NCBI GenBank assembly: GCA_019636215.1 | Contig: JAHBXZ010000003.1 | Span: forward strand, 248,001 to 312,000 | DNA from: Planctomycetota bacterium | GTDB taxonomy: Bacteria > Planctomycetota > UBA8742 > UBA2392 | Reading direction: 5' to 3' | Length of the DNA stretch: 64,000 bases | In this document: positions 34,112-43,513 of the stretch, in pieces | Position numbering within the stretch: position 1 is the first letter of the stretch | Layout of the letters: every line of letters begins with the position of its first letter | Made by a program: the position numbers and the translations under genes | The notes under the pieces: model-generated | Databases searched by the model: none | What the model saw: only the letters and a program-made list of their open reading frames with translations | Told to the model about the DNA's origin: nothing

Positions 34112-37046
34112 CGCCGTCTGGGGCCCGATCAGCTGGGATTCTCCGTGGTTGCTGCTGGCCTGCCTCCCGGTCGCAGCTGCCGTTACATTGGTCCTGTTGC
34201 GCACCGGCACACCGCTGCCGGCCTTGCGTCGCGCGCTGGGTGGCATCGGGCTGGGCCTGTGCATTGCCGGCGCACTGGTGGCCGCTGCCGGCCTGCACTG
34301 GCAGGCGCGCGGCGACCGACGCACCGTCTGGGTACTGGTGGACCGTTCTCTGTCTGCGGGTGACGCCGCCGAGCGCAAGCTGCCGGCTGTGCTGCGCGAC
34401 CTTGCCGCGTCACTGGGCGAAAACGATTACGTCGGCGTGATCGGCTTTTCTGACACCGCCCAGATCCTGATGCAGCCCCAGCCCGCCCGCGGCGTAAATG
34501 CCGACCTGCGCCTGCCGCGCGTCGAGGCCGCCGACGAGACCTGGCTGGCCTCTGCACTTGAGTTGGCGGCGCAGCACAAGCTGCCGGATTCTGAGGCCTT
34601 CGCGCTGCTGATTGGCGACGGTCACGACAGTTCCCTGCGCTACGGCATTGACCTTCAGCGCGAAGCCCGCCAGGCCGGGGTGCGGCTGTTCACCCTTGCG
34701 ACGGATTCCGAGCCCCTGCCCGAATCCGCCATTGCCGATTGTTTTGCGCGACTGGCCGGCGAAGACCAGCGGCTTCTGGCGATTGACCTGGTGGTTTTCT
34801 CGACGGTCTCGCAGCGAGTCACACCCGAAATCAAGCTCAATGGCGAGTCCGTATCGGCCGTGTTCGCCGGGGGCGCGCCGATTGGCCCGGTGGCCGTCGG
34901 CCCCGGTCGTACACCGTTGCGGCTGATCGTGGAGCCGCGCCGCCGGCTGGCGACCTATGTGGTCGAAGTAACCCTGGCCGCCGAACAGAACAGCTACCCG
35001 CGCAATGACTCCATCAAGCTTGCCGTGCGCGGCCCCGGCGAGGCCCGAGTACTGCTGCTGCACGGGGAATCCGGCCCCGAGCGCGCCCTGCTGCGCGCCC
35101 TTGGGCGCGCGGGCATTGAAGTAACCATGGGCGACGCCTCGATCATGCCCGGCGAGGCCATGGAACTGGCCCAGTTTCAATCCGTGATTCTCAGTGACGT
35201 GCCCGCCACCGACCTGACGCCGGCCCAACTTACGTTGATCAATCGCTTTGTGCGCGACGGCGGCGGCCTGGCGATGATCGGCGGGCCGCGCAGTTTCGCA
35301 CCGGGCGGATACTACGAGACGCCGGTCGAAGCCGTGTTGCCCGTGACCTGCGATGTCGTTGAGAAGGGCCGCAAACAGAACCCGGTCCTGGTGGTGGTGC
35401 TTGACCGCAGCGGAAGCATGTCGGCCCAGGTGGGCAACTACACCAAGATGGAACTGGCCAACGAGGGATGCGTCCGGGCCATTGAGCTTGCCCCGCCCGG
35501 CAGCCTGTTCGGCATGCTTTCGGTCGACACGCAGAACCACTGGATCGTGCCCATCGAGCCATTGCGCGATCGCAAGACCGCCGTGACACGGGCCCGCACC
35601 AACAGCGTGGGCGGCGGCGGCATTTACACCGACATCGCCATGCGCGAAGCCCTGCGTGCGCTTCGCAGCGTTACAGCCACCAGCAAGCACATCGTACTGT
35701 TTTCCGACGGCGAAGACACCGAACGCCAGGAGGGCGTGGCCGACATGGTCAAGCAGGCCTTGCGGGACGACAAGATTACGGTCTCCACCATCTGCATGGG
35801 CCGCGGGCGCGACTACCCGTTTCTGCGCGACCTCGCCGCAGTGGGCGGCGGCCGGTCGTTTCTGGTGGAGGACGCCTCGCAGCTTCCGGCCGTGTTCTCG
35901 CGCGAGGCCGCGCTGTCCGGCGGCGCGTTCCTGCGCGAGGACCCCTTCAAGCCCTGGCCCGGCCGGCAAGGCACTCTCAATGACGGCGTCGACTTCCGGG
36001 CCGCGGACTCGCCCGACCTGCTGGGATTTGTCGCCGTCACGGCGCGCAATCAGGCCGACGTATGGCTGTGGGCCGATGAAGAGAAAGAACGCCCCCTGCT
36101 GGCAACCTGGAACGTGGAACTGGGCCGCGCGCTGGCGTTCACCAGCGACGCCCGCGACCGCTGGGCCAACCGCTGGCTGCCCTGGCAGCATTACGATGAG
36201 TTGTGGCAGCGCTGGGCCCGCTGGCTTCTGCCACCCCCCGAAGGCGTGGCGGGCGTAGAGCCCGAATGGACGGTCGGCCGCCACGGCCCGGCACTGACCT
36301 TGCGCTTCTTTGACGACAAGGGCAATCCGCGCGAACTTGTGAACCCCGTGGCAGAGACCACCCTGCCTGACGGCACAAGCATGGAAGGCAAAGTCACCCC
36401 CGTGGGTTCGGGCACGTACCGGGTCCAGTTCAACCGTGCGGGCGCGGGCATGTACGCGGCTTCTGTGCGGGAACGCCCGCTGCAGGGCGACGAACGACTG
36501 GCCGCCCGCGAGATGCAGGTGTTTGTGCCGCTGGATGAGCTGTTGCGCAGGCCCGCCGACCGCACCGCGCTGGCCGCCGTCGCCCGGGCCACAAGTGGCA
36601 GCCTGGTGCTGGCCGCATCCGAACTTGCCCAGACCCGGGCCGAGGGCAGCCGCGAACGACTTTCACTTGGACAGGCACTGCTGTGGCTAGCGGCCCTGGG
36701 GCTGCTGCTCGGCATCGGTGCACGACGCATGCCCAGCGTATGGCGGTCACAGCATGCCGAGGCCTCGCGCCGCAAGGAAGAGAGCCGCGTTCTTTCCGCC
36801 CGGGATGCCTTTGAGCGTGTGCGCAAGACGCTGGAGGACCGCCAGCGCGCACCCGATGCAGCCAGAATCGTGCACCCGCCTGCCGCCCCGGCCCGGGTCG
36901 CTCCGCCGCCGCATGCGCCGCCCCCGGCACCAGCTGCCGCCGAGCGGCGACCCGAACTGGCAGATTCCACCAATGCTGACAACTCTCTCTTGTCGGCCGT
37001 GCGCAAGGTTCGTAAGCAACTTGACCAGGGGAAAGACCAACCGTGA
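34104..37046 (+). CDS. Large membrane protein with two VWA-type regions
   Basis: A 980-residue protein; ATG 34104 overlaps the preceding stop. Two N-terminal membrane segments (LLLACLPVAAAVTLVLL; GIGLGLCIAGALVAAAGL) are followed by a VWA-like region with DRSLSAG, a glutamine-amidotransferase-like part (RDGGGLAMIGGPRSFAPGGY), and a full VWA domain with MIDAS DRSGSMS, then TDIAMREAL and FSDGEDTERQ. A C-terminal membrane segment (LLWLAALGLLLGIGA) and a Pro/Ala-rich cytoplasmic tail end the protein. This layout is like the BatA/BatB-neighbourhood membrane proteins of bacteria with MoxR systems, but no MoxR gene is present here. It likely binds divalent metal and protein partners. Confidence 0.87.
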   Translation: MISAVWGPISWDSPWLLLACLPVAAAVTLVLLRTGTPLPALRRALGGIGLGLCIAGALVAAAGLHWQARGDRRTVWVLVDRSLSAGDAAERKLPAVLRDLAASLGENDYVGVIGFSDTAQILMQPQPARGVNADLRLPRVEAADETWLASALELAAQHKLPDSEAFALLIGDGHDSSLRYGIDLQREARQAGVRLFTLATDSEPLPESAIADCFARLAGEDQRLLAIDLVVFSTVSQRVTPEIKLNGESVSAVFAGGAPIGPVAVGPGRTPLRLIVEPRRRLATYVVEVTLAAEQNSYPRNDSIKLAVRGPGEARVLLLHGESGPERALLRALGRAGIEVTMGDASIMPGEAMELAQFQSVILSDVPATDLTPAQLTLINRFVRDGGGLAMIGGPRSFAPGGYYETPVEAVLPVTCDVVEKGRKQNPVLVVVLDRSGSMSAQVGNYTKMELANEGCVRAIELAPPGSLFGMLSVDTQNHWIVPIEPLRDRKTAVTRARTNSVGGGGIYTDIAMREALRALRSVTATSKHIVLFSDGEDTERQEGVADMVKQALRDDKITVSTICMGRGRDYPFLRDLAAVGGGRSFLVEDASQLPAVFSREAALSGGAFLREDPFKPWPGRQGTLNDGVDFRAADSPDLLGFVAVTARNQADVWLWADEEKERPLLATWNVELGRALAFTSDARDRWANRWLPWQHYDELWQRWARWLLPPPEGVAGVEPEWTVGRHGPALTLRFFDDKGNPRELVNPVAETTLPDGTSMEGKVTPVGSGTYRVQFNRAGAGMYAASVRERPLQGDERLAAREMQVFVPLDELLRRPADRTALAAVARATSGSLVLAASELAQTRAEGSRERLSLGQALLWLAALGLLLGIGARRMPSVWRSQHAEASRRKEESRVLSARDAFERVRKTLEDRQRAPDAARIVHPPAAPARVAPPPHAPPPAPAAAERRPELADSTNADNSLLSAVRKVRKQLDQGKDQP

Positions 37047-37615
37047 GGCTTCTGGTCCTGCTGATGATTGTGATTTCCGGCTGTGCCGTGGGCACCACCA
37101 CGACCACCCGCCCGGCATTGAACAAGCCCGTGATCGGCCCCGACGGCACGTTTGAAGACGCCATTGAGGCCGCGCGAAGGGGTGACACCGTGGCAATGCG
37201 GTTCTTGCTTTCGCCCCGCTTCATCCATGAGGCCCTCTTGCCCACCGAAAAGCGCGAAGACCCGCAGAAGGTCGAGGAATTCGACAAAGAGCGCCTGCGC
37301 CTCGAGAAGCAACTTGCTCCGCACGAGGCTACCGTGCAGCGACTGCTGCGTGCCTGCGTGAAACTGCTGAATGACCTTACCCAGAACCGCTTCGTGGAGG
37401 CCGGCCGGCCCAGTTACGACATTCGCCTGCGCGACGACTTTGATCGCGCGTTTGGCCCCAACAAAGCCAGCATGGTCGTACAGACCTGGCCCAAGGGCGC
37501 GCTTGGCCCTGACCCCAAGCCGCAGGCGTTCACCTTGCACTTTGTGCAGGATCGCCAGCGCTGGCTGATTGACGACATGGACCCGAATCCGCTCAAGGGT
37601 GCCTTCACGCGTTAG
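37043..37615 (+). CDS. Lipoprotein of unknown function
   Basis: A 190-residue lipoprotein. It begins with GTG at 37043 overlapping the VWA gene stop (GTGA). The signal peptide LLVLLMIVISGC ends in a lipobox Cys, then a Thr-rich linker. The domain resembles NTF2/DUF4878-type folds (EDAIEAARRGDTVAMRFLLS; FTLHFVQDRQRWLIDDMDPN), with a central helix. It ends in a TAG shared with the left end of a repeat element at 37614. It is probably part of the 31447-37615 operon. Confidence 0.75.
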   Translation: MRLLVLLMIVISGCAVGTTTTTRPALNKPVIGPDGTFEDAIEAARRGDTVAMRFLLSPRFIHEALLPTEKREDPQKVEEFDKERLRLEKQLAPHEATVQRLLRACVKLLNDLTQNRFVEAGRPSYDIRLRDDFDRAFGPNKASMVVQTWPKGALGPDPKPQAFTLHFVQDRQRWLIDDMDPNPLKGAFTR

Positions 37616-37719
37616 AGCTCTTTCAGCGTTTGTATGCAGCGATTCCGGGAGGAAGCGCGGCAAAGCCATGCTACGACCGCCGCAAGCACAAGCCTGCGGG
37701 CTAATGTTGAGAGTGCTCT
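37614..37719. mobile_element. Short copy of a MITE-like palindromic element (copy A)
   Basis: A 106-base element between two convergent genes. Its left end AGAGCTCTTTCAGCGTTTGT matches the right end of the element at 54450 with 20 of 24 bases. Its inner segment shares GAGGAAGCGCG and CCGCCGCAAGC plus AAGCCTGC with that element in reverse orientation. It ends in GCTCT. It equals the other copy with about 100 bases removed from the middle. The stop codons of the lipoprotein gene and of rodA fall exactly in the TAGAGC ends. Confidence 0.75.
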
Positions 37720-38917
37720 AGAACGTGGCCTTGCCCATCACGCGGCTGGGCTGGATGGCAATGTTGCAGACCAAGCCCAGCGCAAAGAAGGCGGACAACA
37801 GGCTGGATCCGCCATAGCTCATCAGCGGCAGCGTGATGCCCGTAACCGGCAGCACGCCGCTGACCACACCGATATTGATGAACGTCTGGGAGAAAAACAA
37901 TGCGGCCACGCCTGTGGTCACCAGCCGCCCGAATGGTTCTCGCGTACGACGCGCAATCGCCAGGATCCCCAGCAGCATCGCAAACATCAGCACAAGGTAC
38001 AGGGCAACGCCCAGCAGGCCGGTTTCCTGGGCATACACCGCGAAGATGAAATCGTTGTGGCGCTCCGGCAGAAACGCCAGTTGGCTCTGCACCCCGCTGC
38101 CGTAGCCCTGGCCCGACAAGCCGCCGCTGCCGATGGCCGTCATGCTCTGCAGAACCTGGTACCCGTCGCCGGACTGGTCGGCAACCTCGCCCGAAAGGCT
38201 GCTCAGATAGATATCGATGCGCCGCACCTGGTGCTCTTTCAACACACCAGCAAGGTACGCGGCAGGAATCACGCAAATCGCCGACGTGCCAAGCGCCGAA
38301 AGGTACAGGCGGTTGCCGCCCGCCACCCACACCATGGCCGCCACAACCGGCAGAAAGACCATGGCCGAACCAAGGTCGGGCTGCAGCAGGATCGGCAGCA
38401 GAAACGCGCCTGATATGCAAAGACAGGCGGCGAAGGTGGCAAAGCTGTCCACCTGCTGGTGATAGCGCAGATACCCCGCCAGCACGATGACAAGCAGCGG
38501 CTTGCAAAGCTCTGACGGCTGAAGGCTGATCGGGCCAAGCACAATCCAGCTCTTGGCACCGTTGATGGTTCGCCCGAAAACGAACACCGCCGCCAGCATG
38601 ACAAGGCCCAATCCAAGCCACGCGTACCAAGGGCCACACAGCCACCGCGAGGGCATCAGGGCCACTGTGAGCATCAGCAGCACACCCAGCATGGCAAACT
38701 GCGCCTGCCGCAGATGATGGCTGCTGGCAACGGCCAGCCCGTCGTGGATGCGCTCAAAGTCGTTGCTGGCGGAATAGATGAAGGCCACGCCAAGGCCGCA
38801 CATCAGCAAGGCCGGAAGCAGCACGCCGATTGGCATGGCCCGCAACAGTGACACGCGACGTTTGATGTCCAGCCGGTTGCGCAAGGAAAACCTCTGTGTT
38901 TCATCGGCGTTTTGCAT
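37718..38917 (-). CDS. rodA: RodA, SEDS-family peptidoglycan glycosyltransferase
   Basis: A 399-residue polytopic inner-membrane protein with about ten hydrophobic segments. It polymerises lipid II during cell elongation with a class B PBP. Seen are FGRTINGAKSWIVLG, LQPSELCK, LQPDLGSAMVF with the catalytic Asp, LPERHNDFIFAVYAQETG and VLPVTGITLPLMSYGGSS. The PVTG form points to RodA rather than FtsW. The ATG at 38917 gives a 27-residue cytoplasmic N terminus. No mreBCD or pbp2 genes are adjacent. It is divergent from the sigma factor gene, 75 bases away. Its stop lies in the right end of repeat copy A. Confidence 0.93.
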   Translation of the reverse strand: MQNADETQRFSLRNRLDIKRRVSLLRAMPIGVLLPALLMCGLGVAFIYSASNDFERIHDGLAVASSHHLRQAQFAMLGVLLMLTVALMPSRWLCGPWYAWLGLGLVMLAAVFVFGRTINGAKSWIVLGPISLQPSELCKPLLVIVLAGYLRYHQQVDSFATFAACLCISGAFLLPILLQPDLGSAMVFLPVVAAMVWVAGGNRLYLSALGTSAICVIPAAYLAGVLKEHQVRRIDIYLSSLSGEVADQSGDGYQVLQSMTAIGSGGLSGQGYGSGVQSQLAFLPERHNDFIFAVYAQETGLLGVALYLVLMFAMLLGILAIARRTREPFGRLVTTGVAALFFSQTFINIGVVSGVLPVTGITLPLMSYGGSSLLSAFFALGLVCNIAIQPSRVMGKATF

Positions 38918-38992
38918 GCCACATCTTGAGCGTCGCCTTGTGCGAACGACCGCGCGGGGGTTAAATCAGGCTGTCACGAGGGGGTGTCCCGG

Positions 38993-39832
38993 ATGGCCCG
39001 CATCAACGACGCTCACTTCGACGTTTACCTCAAGGAAATCCGCGAAACACCGCTGCTTACGGCGGAAGAGGAACTTGAGCTCGCACGCCGCATCCAGGCC
39101 GGCGACATGCAGGCCCGCGAACGCATGATCAAGGCCAACCTGCGGCTGGTGGTGTCTGTCGCCAAAGAGTTTCTCAACCGCGGCCTGCCTTACATGGACC
39201 TGATTGCCGAAGGCAACATCGGCCTGATGCGTGGCATTGAGAAGTTCGACCCCGCGCAGGGCAACCGCTTTTCGACTTACGGCGTGCACTGGATCAAGCA
39301 ATCCATCCGGCGCGCGCTGGTGAACTCGGCCAAAACCGTGCGCATACCCAGCTACATGGTCGAGCTGATCAGCGAGTTCAAGCAGAAGGCGGCCGAGATG
39401 GCCTCGCGCAACGGCGGAAACGCGCCCGAGCTGCATGAAGTGGCAACCGAAATCGGCCTGACCGAAGACCAGTTCGACATGCTGCGCAGCGCGCTGAACT
39501 CCAACACACAGAGCAGCGACGTGCCTTCCAACCAGGGCAACCAGAGCATCAGTGAAAAGCTGCCCGACACCCGCAGCGAAGACCCCGCCGAAAAGGTAAT
39601 GACCGAAAACGAGGTCCAGATGCTGGCGGGCATGCTGTCGGCCGTCGATGAACGTGAGTCCAAAATCCTGCGCATGCGCTATGGCATCGGCATGGACCAC
39701 CCCATGACGCTGTCGGAGATCGGCGACCAGCTAGGCCTCACGCGTGAACGCATCCGCCAGATTGAAAACGACGCGATTCGCACCCTGCAGGAAGTCATGA
39801 TGCGCCGCCGCGGCTACCGGGAAGACGATTGA
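38993..39832 (+). CDS. RNA polymerase sigma-70 family factor
   Basis: A 279-residue sigma factor with regions 1.2 to 4 and no region 1.1. The ATG at 38993 has a G-rich site eight bases upstream. Region 1.2-2: FDVYLKEIRETPLLTAEEEL, NLRLVVSVAKEFLNRGL, DLIAEGNIGLMRGIEKFDP and the -10 binding RFSTYGVHWIKQSIRRAL. Region 3: PELHEVATEIGLTEDQF. Region 4: RMRYGIGMDHPMTLSEIGDQ with LTRERIRQIENDAIRTL. It belongs to the RpoD/SigA-RpoS branch, but whether it is the housekeeping factor is not clear. Its stop overlaps the coiled-coil gene (TGATG). Confidence 0.95.
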   Translation: MARINDAHFDVYLKEIRETPLLTAEEELELARRIQAGDMQARERMIKANLRLVVSVAKEFLNRGLPYMDLIAEGNIGLMRGIEKFDPAQGNRFSTYGVHWIKQSIRRALVNSAKTVRIPSYMVELISEFKQKAAEMASRNGGNAPELHEVATEIGLTEDQFDMLRSALNSNTQSSDVPSNQGNQSISEKLPDTRSEDPAEKVMTENEVQMLAGMLSAVDERESKILRMRYGIGMDHPMTLSEIGDQLGLTRERIRQIENDAIRTLQEVMMRRRGYREDD

Positions 39833-42546
39833 TGCCCCAACAGGCCATCCTTGATCTGCCGGTGATCAGCTTCGAGTCGTACCTAGACGACCCGGCCCGG
39901 CTGCACGCCGAGTGCATTGAAAAGTACGGCCTGGCCGGCATTGCCCCCCATCCCGACGCCGTGTTTCATGTTGCCGCCAGCCTTTGGCGCTATCGGCAGG
40001 ATCAGACACTGGCGCAGGTAACTGGCCTGTCCACGTTCTTTCTGAAGGCGCTAAGCGAAGTGGTCGCCAGTCGCCGACGACTGGCTGCCCAGAGGGCGCA
40101 GAACGCGCGGCCTTCGGCGCTGCGCGAAGCCGAGGAAGACGTTGACTTCGCGCTTCGCGACCTTGGCCACCTGACCCGTCTGTGCTTCCAGGTCGTAACC
40201 GAGCTGCAGGACTTTTCACAGCGCAACCGCCAGGCCGCGCTCAAGGTCGTGGAGACCAGCCTGCAGGAAATGGCCGACCCGAAGTGGGCGCCGGAACTTG
40301 ACCGGCTGGCGCGCGGTCTGCTGGTGCTGGATGCTTCGCGCATTGACTGGACCAGCCCGCTGGACGAGGTTCAAGAGGCCCTGGAAGACCTTGCCGCCGG
40401 GCTGCCCGCGCCGGATTCGGGCGGCTCCGGGCGCAACCCGGGCGCCAAAGGCACCGACAACCAGCTGCTGTCCCAGTTACAGACCGAGCTGCGCGAGTAC
40501 CAGACCATTGCCAACCAGGCATCAGTGCGCCTGCGGCAGATCGACCGCGAACGTCGCGAACTGGAAACCATGCTGGATCAGGCCCAGCGTGGCGATTCCG
40601 CGCGCAGCCAGGAGATCGACAAGCAGCGCGAAACCCTGGAACTGACAGTCACGGAAGCCAAGCGCCGCCTGCAGTCGATTGAGTCCCAGCAGCAGGCCGA
40701 GCTGGCCCGCCTGCGCGATGACAACCGCCGCCTGCGCGCCGAAAACGAACGCCTCACGACGGAACTGTTGCACGCCGTATCGCAATCCACCGAGGGCGAA
40801 GGCGAGACCGAAGACCTGCTGATCAAGATCGAGGAGATGGACAGCCAGCGGCTGGAGGCCGCAGCCGCCATCGAACAGCTTTCGGCGCGCCTGACGACCG
40901 TGCAACAGCATGCCCAGACGTCCGTCGACAGCGCTGCTGCGGCCTCGGCCCGCATGGTGGAGTTGCAGGCCACCGTGGACGAGCTTGGTCGCGAACTGGC
41001 CGATGCCGAATCCCGCCTGACCCAGGCCCAGGCCACAATCCTGGCCCTGGAAAACGCCGCCGGCCGCAGCACGGAGTTCGACGAGGTACTGACCGAATCC
41101 GAGGCCAGGCTGGCGGAAACCGAAGCCAAGCTGATCGAGGCCGAAGCCCGCGCCGAACAACTGGCGCACCAGATGGAAGATCGCGACTATCGCCTGGGAC
41201 AGCTTGAACAGCGCGTGGCGGCAGGCAAGCGCACGATTGACGCGCTCTCGGGGCAACTGGCCGAATCCGAGACCCTGTCATCGGAGCACTCGGGCCGCAT
41301 ACGCGAGCTGGAGCGCGAGAACGAGCGACTGCGCCGTGACCTGAGTGGCGCCCAGACGCGCATGCTGGACTCGCAAGGCAACATCGACGACGCCCGGCAG
41401 GCAGAGCGCGCCGCCAGGGCCGAACTTGATCGCCTGCGGGATGACCTGCGCACGGAACGCGCCCGCACCGACAAAACCCGTGTGGACACAGGCCGTATCC
41501 GCGACGAGCTGGAAGCCGCCAACCAGCGCGCCACAAAATCAGAGGCCGAAGCCGTTGCCCTGCGCACCGACCTGGGCCAGGCACGAGCCGAAGCTGACCG
41601 GCGCAAGGCGGAACTTGAGCAAGCCATGGCCGCCGCGCGCGGCGTTGAACGCCGGGCCAAGGACGCAGAAGAAAAACTCACCCGCCAGGCCAAAGACACC
41701 GAAGACCTGCGCGCCCGACTGGCCACTGCCGAAAGTCAACTGCGCGACGCGGGCACAAGCGCGGCAGCAGGGCTCGAAGCCGCGCGGGCCGAGGCTTCAC
41801 GCGCCAGGTCTGAGCTGGAGGCACTGCGCCGCACAGACCAGAGCGGCGGTGAGGCCATTGCGCGCCTGCGGGCCGAGCTTGCCCAGACAAAGTCCGAACT
41901 GGCCGAGGTTCGCGAGGAAGGGTCGGCCGCCCGCGACCTGCTGGCCGAAAAGCTGCAGCGCGCCGAAGAACGCTACGCACTTGCCACCGAACGCATCCGC
42001 AACGGCGAGGCCGAACGCAAGGCATTGGCCGAGGCCAACCAGGCCGCTGAGGCCGCGCGCACGGCCGACCGGGCCGAGACCGAGGCCGTGGTCGCGCGCC
42101 TGCGCGAGGAAGTTGCCGACGCGACGCGCGCCGCAGCAGCCGCGACCCGCGAGCTGGACACGATGAAGGCCAGGCTGAACGAGAGCGACACGTTCGTGAT
42201 CGCGCGCGAACGCGAGATCGAGAAGCAGACGGCCAGGGTGAAGTACCTGCTGGCCGAAATCGGCATGGTGGCCGACCTGCGCACCAAATTTGAGGCCGCG
42301 CCCGAAGGGCCCAAACGCGACGAGGTGGCCAGCCAGATCTCACGCAAGCTGGATAACCTGTTTGCTGAATCCGGCCGCCCGGTACACGCGGACCGGCGCA
42401 CCGAGAAGATTGTCATACTGCACGTCAAGAAAGACGCACAGCAGATCGCCGACGAGGCCGCCAAGCCTTTTGTGGCTACAAAAGAAGACGATGATTCGAA
42501 ACCCGCCAAACCTTCACCCAAGCGCAAGCGCGATGCACAATCCTGA
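39832..42546 (+). CDS. Large coiled-coil protein coupled to the sigma factor
   Basis: A 904-residue protein starting at ATG 39832, which overlaps the sigma stop. Residues 1-200 are globular and helical (DDPARLHAECIEKYGLAG; QTLAQVTGLSTFFLKALSEV). From about 210 to 830 it is an almost unbroken coiled coil rich in Ala/Glu/Arg/Leu (REYQTIANQASVRLRQIDRE; ELARLRDDNRRLRAENERL). The end is a small domain plus a Lys-rich tail. There is no signal or membrane segment. It resembles SMC-like or cytoskeletal filament proteins but has no ATPase. Translational overlap with the sigma factor is the notable context. Confidence 0.8.
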   Translation: MPQQAILDLPVISFESYLDDPARLHAECIEKYGLAGIAPHPDAVFHVAASLWRYRQDQTLAQVTGLSTFFLKALSEVVASRRRLAAQRAQNARPSALREAEEDVDFALRDLGHLTRLCFQVVTELQDFSQRNRQAALKVVETSLQEMADPKWAPELDRLARGLLVLDASRIDWTSPLDEVQEALEDLAAGLPAPDSGGSGRNPGAKGTDNQLLSQLQTELREYQTIANQASVRLRQIDRERRELETMLDQAQRGDSARSQEIDKQRETLELTVTEAKRRLQSIESQQQAELARLRDDNRRLRAENERLTTELLHAVSQSTEGEGETEDLLIKIEEMDSQRLEAAAAIEQLSARLTTVQQHAQTSVDSAAAASARMVELQATVDELGRELADAESRLTQAQATILALENAAGRSTEFDEVLTESEARLAETEAKLIEAEARAEQLAHQMEDRDYRLGQLEQRVAAGKRTIDALSGQLAESETLSSEHSGRIRELERENERLRRDLSGAQTRMLDSQGNIDDARQAERAARAELDRLRDDLRTERARTDKTRVDTGRIRDELEAANQRATKSEAEAVALRTDLGQARAEADRRKAELEQAMAAARGVERRAKDAEEKLTRQAKDTEDLRARLATAESQLRDAGTSAAAGLEAARAEASRARSELEALRRTDQSGGEAIARLRAELAQTKSELAEVREEGSAARDLLAEKLQRAEERYALATERIRNGEAERKALAEANQAAEAARTADRAETEAVVARLREEVADATRAAAAATRELDTMKARLNESDTFVIAREREIEKQTARVKYLLAEIGMVADLRTKFEAAPEGPKRDEVASQISRKLDNLFAESGRPVHADRRTEKIVILHVKKDAQQIADEAAKPFVATKEDDDSKPAKPSPKRKRDAQS

Positions 42547-42556
42547 CCGGTGAACC

Positions 42557-43447
42557 ATGGCGATTCTGGACAACATTCCTGGCTGGAAGATCTTCAGCAC
42601 CGGCATAGGCATTGCCGCGCTGGTTGTGGTTGGCTGGCTGGTGTACCGCTGGCAGTTTTCGTCGCCCAGCGACCTGAAGCAGCTTCAGCAGGAGGCCACC
42701 GTCCACGCGCTGGATCAGCTTACCCAGACCTACGTTGAAAAAGTGCGCATGGAAGGCGAGCAGCGCATTGTGGTCATGCCCGTGCTCAAGGACACCAGCA
42801 ACGGGCAGATTCGCGACATGATCATCCGCCGCCTGAACAAGCTTGACGGCGTCAAGGCCGACGTGCCCCGTGACCCGTCGCTGGAAGAGCGCGCCACGGA
42901 ACTGATCAAATCCGTCATCAAGAAAGAAGACTCGCGCCCTGACCCGATGAGTGTCTTTGCCAAATCTGCCGAGGCCGATGAAGTCATCAGTGTGAGCGTA
43001 GAAAAACTCTGGTCCGGCACTGACTCGGGCATCTGCGAAATCGACGTCGTCCGCATCGTACGCGAAAAGGACAAGGCCAAGGTCGAGCCCACATTGAGCA
43101 TCAAGGGGCTCAGCGGCACCGCGCGCAGCGAGCCCGGGTCAACAGACGAAGACGGCCCCGGGTTCTGGTCGACACTGGGCGGCTTTCTCTGGCGCATGCT
43201 GGTAGTGCTGGCCGCCACAGCGGCCTTGCCGCTGCTGGCATGGCCGGGTATCCGGGCTGCACTCAAGGCCGACAGCAATGCCATGAACGGGGGTCTGCTG
43301 GTTGCGCTGACCGTGGCCGACCTTGTGGTGCTGTTTGCGCTGGTCAGCTTCCAGTTCAGTACCACGGCCGTGGTGTGCGCAGGCCTGCTGCTGCCGGCAG
43401 CGCTGCTGTACAACTTCCGGATCATGAACCTGATTGAAGAGCGCTAG
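42557..43447 (+). CDS. Membrane protein with GNA1162/LpoB-like central domain
   Basis: A 296-residue membrane protein. One N-terminal membrane segment (GIGIAALVVVGWLVYRWQF) is followed by a soluble region (EQRIVVMPVLKDTSNGQIRD; VFAKSAEADEVISVSVEKLW) that resembles small curli/LpoB-type fold proteins binding partner proteins. Three C-terminal membrane segments follow (MLVVLAATAALPLLAWPG; LLVALTVADLVVLFALVS; AVVCAGLLLPAALLYNF). It starts 10 bases after the coiled-coil gene, so the three genes from the sigma factor form an operon. A strong terminator follows. Confidence 0.72.
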   Translation: MAILDNIPGWKIFSTGIGIAALVVVGWLVYRWQFSSPSDLKQLQQEATVHALDQLTQTYVEKVRMEGEQRIVVMPVLKDTSNGQIRDMIIRRLNKLDGVKADVPRDPSLEERATELIKSVIKKEDSRPDPMSVFAKSAEADEVISVSVEKLWSGTDSGICEIDVVRIVREKDKAKVEPTLSIKGLSGTARSEPGSTDEDGPGFWSTLGGFLWRMLVVLAATAALPLLAWPGIRAALKADSNAMNGGLLVALTVADLVVLFALVSFQFSTTAVVCAGLLLPAALLYNFRIMNLIEER

Positions 43448-43464
43448 GATTCAGGCCATCAACG

Positions 43465-43494
43465 ACAAAGGGCGCCGCATGCGGCGCCCTTTGT
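43465..43494. terminator. Bidirectional terminator between convergent genes
   Basis: A perfect 30-base palindrome, ACAAAGGGCGCCGCA and its complement, begins 17 bases after the membrane-protein stop and ends 19 bases before the stop of the minus-strand outer-membrane gene. A-rich and T-rich arms sit on either side of the GC stem, so it can terminate both transcripts. Confidence 0.88.
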
Positions 43495-43513
43495 ATCACT
43501 GGAAATCCATCGG

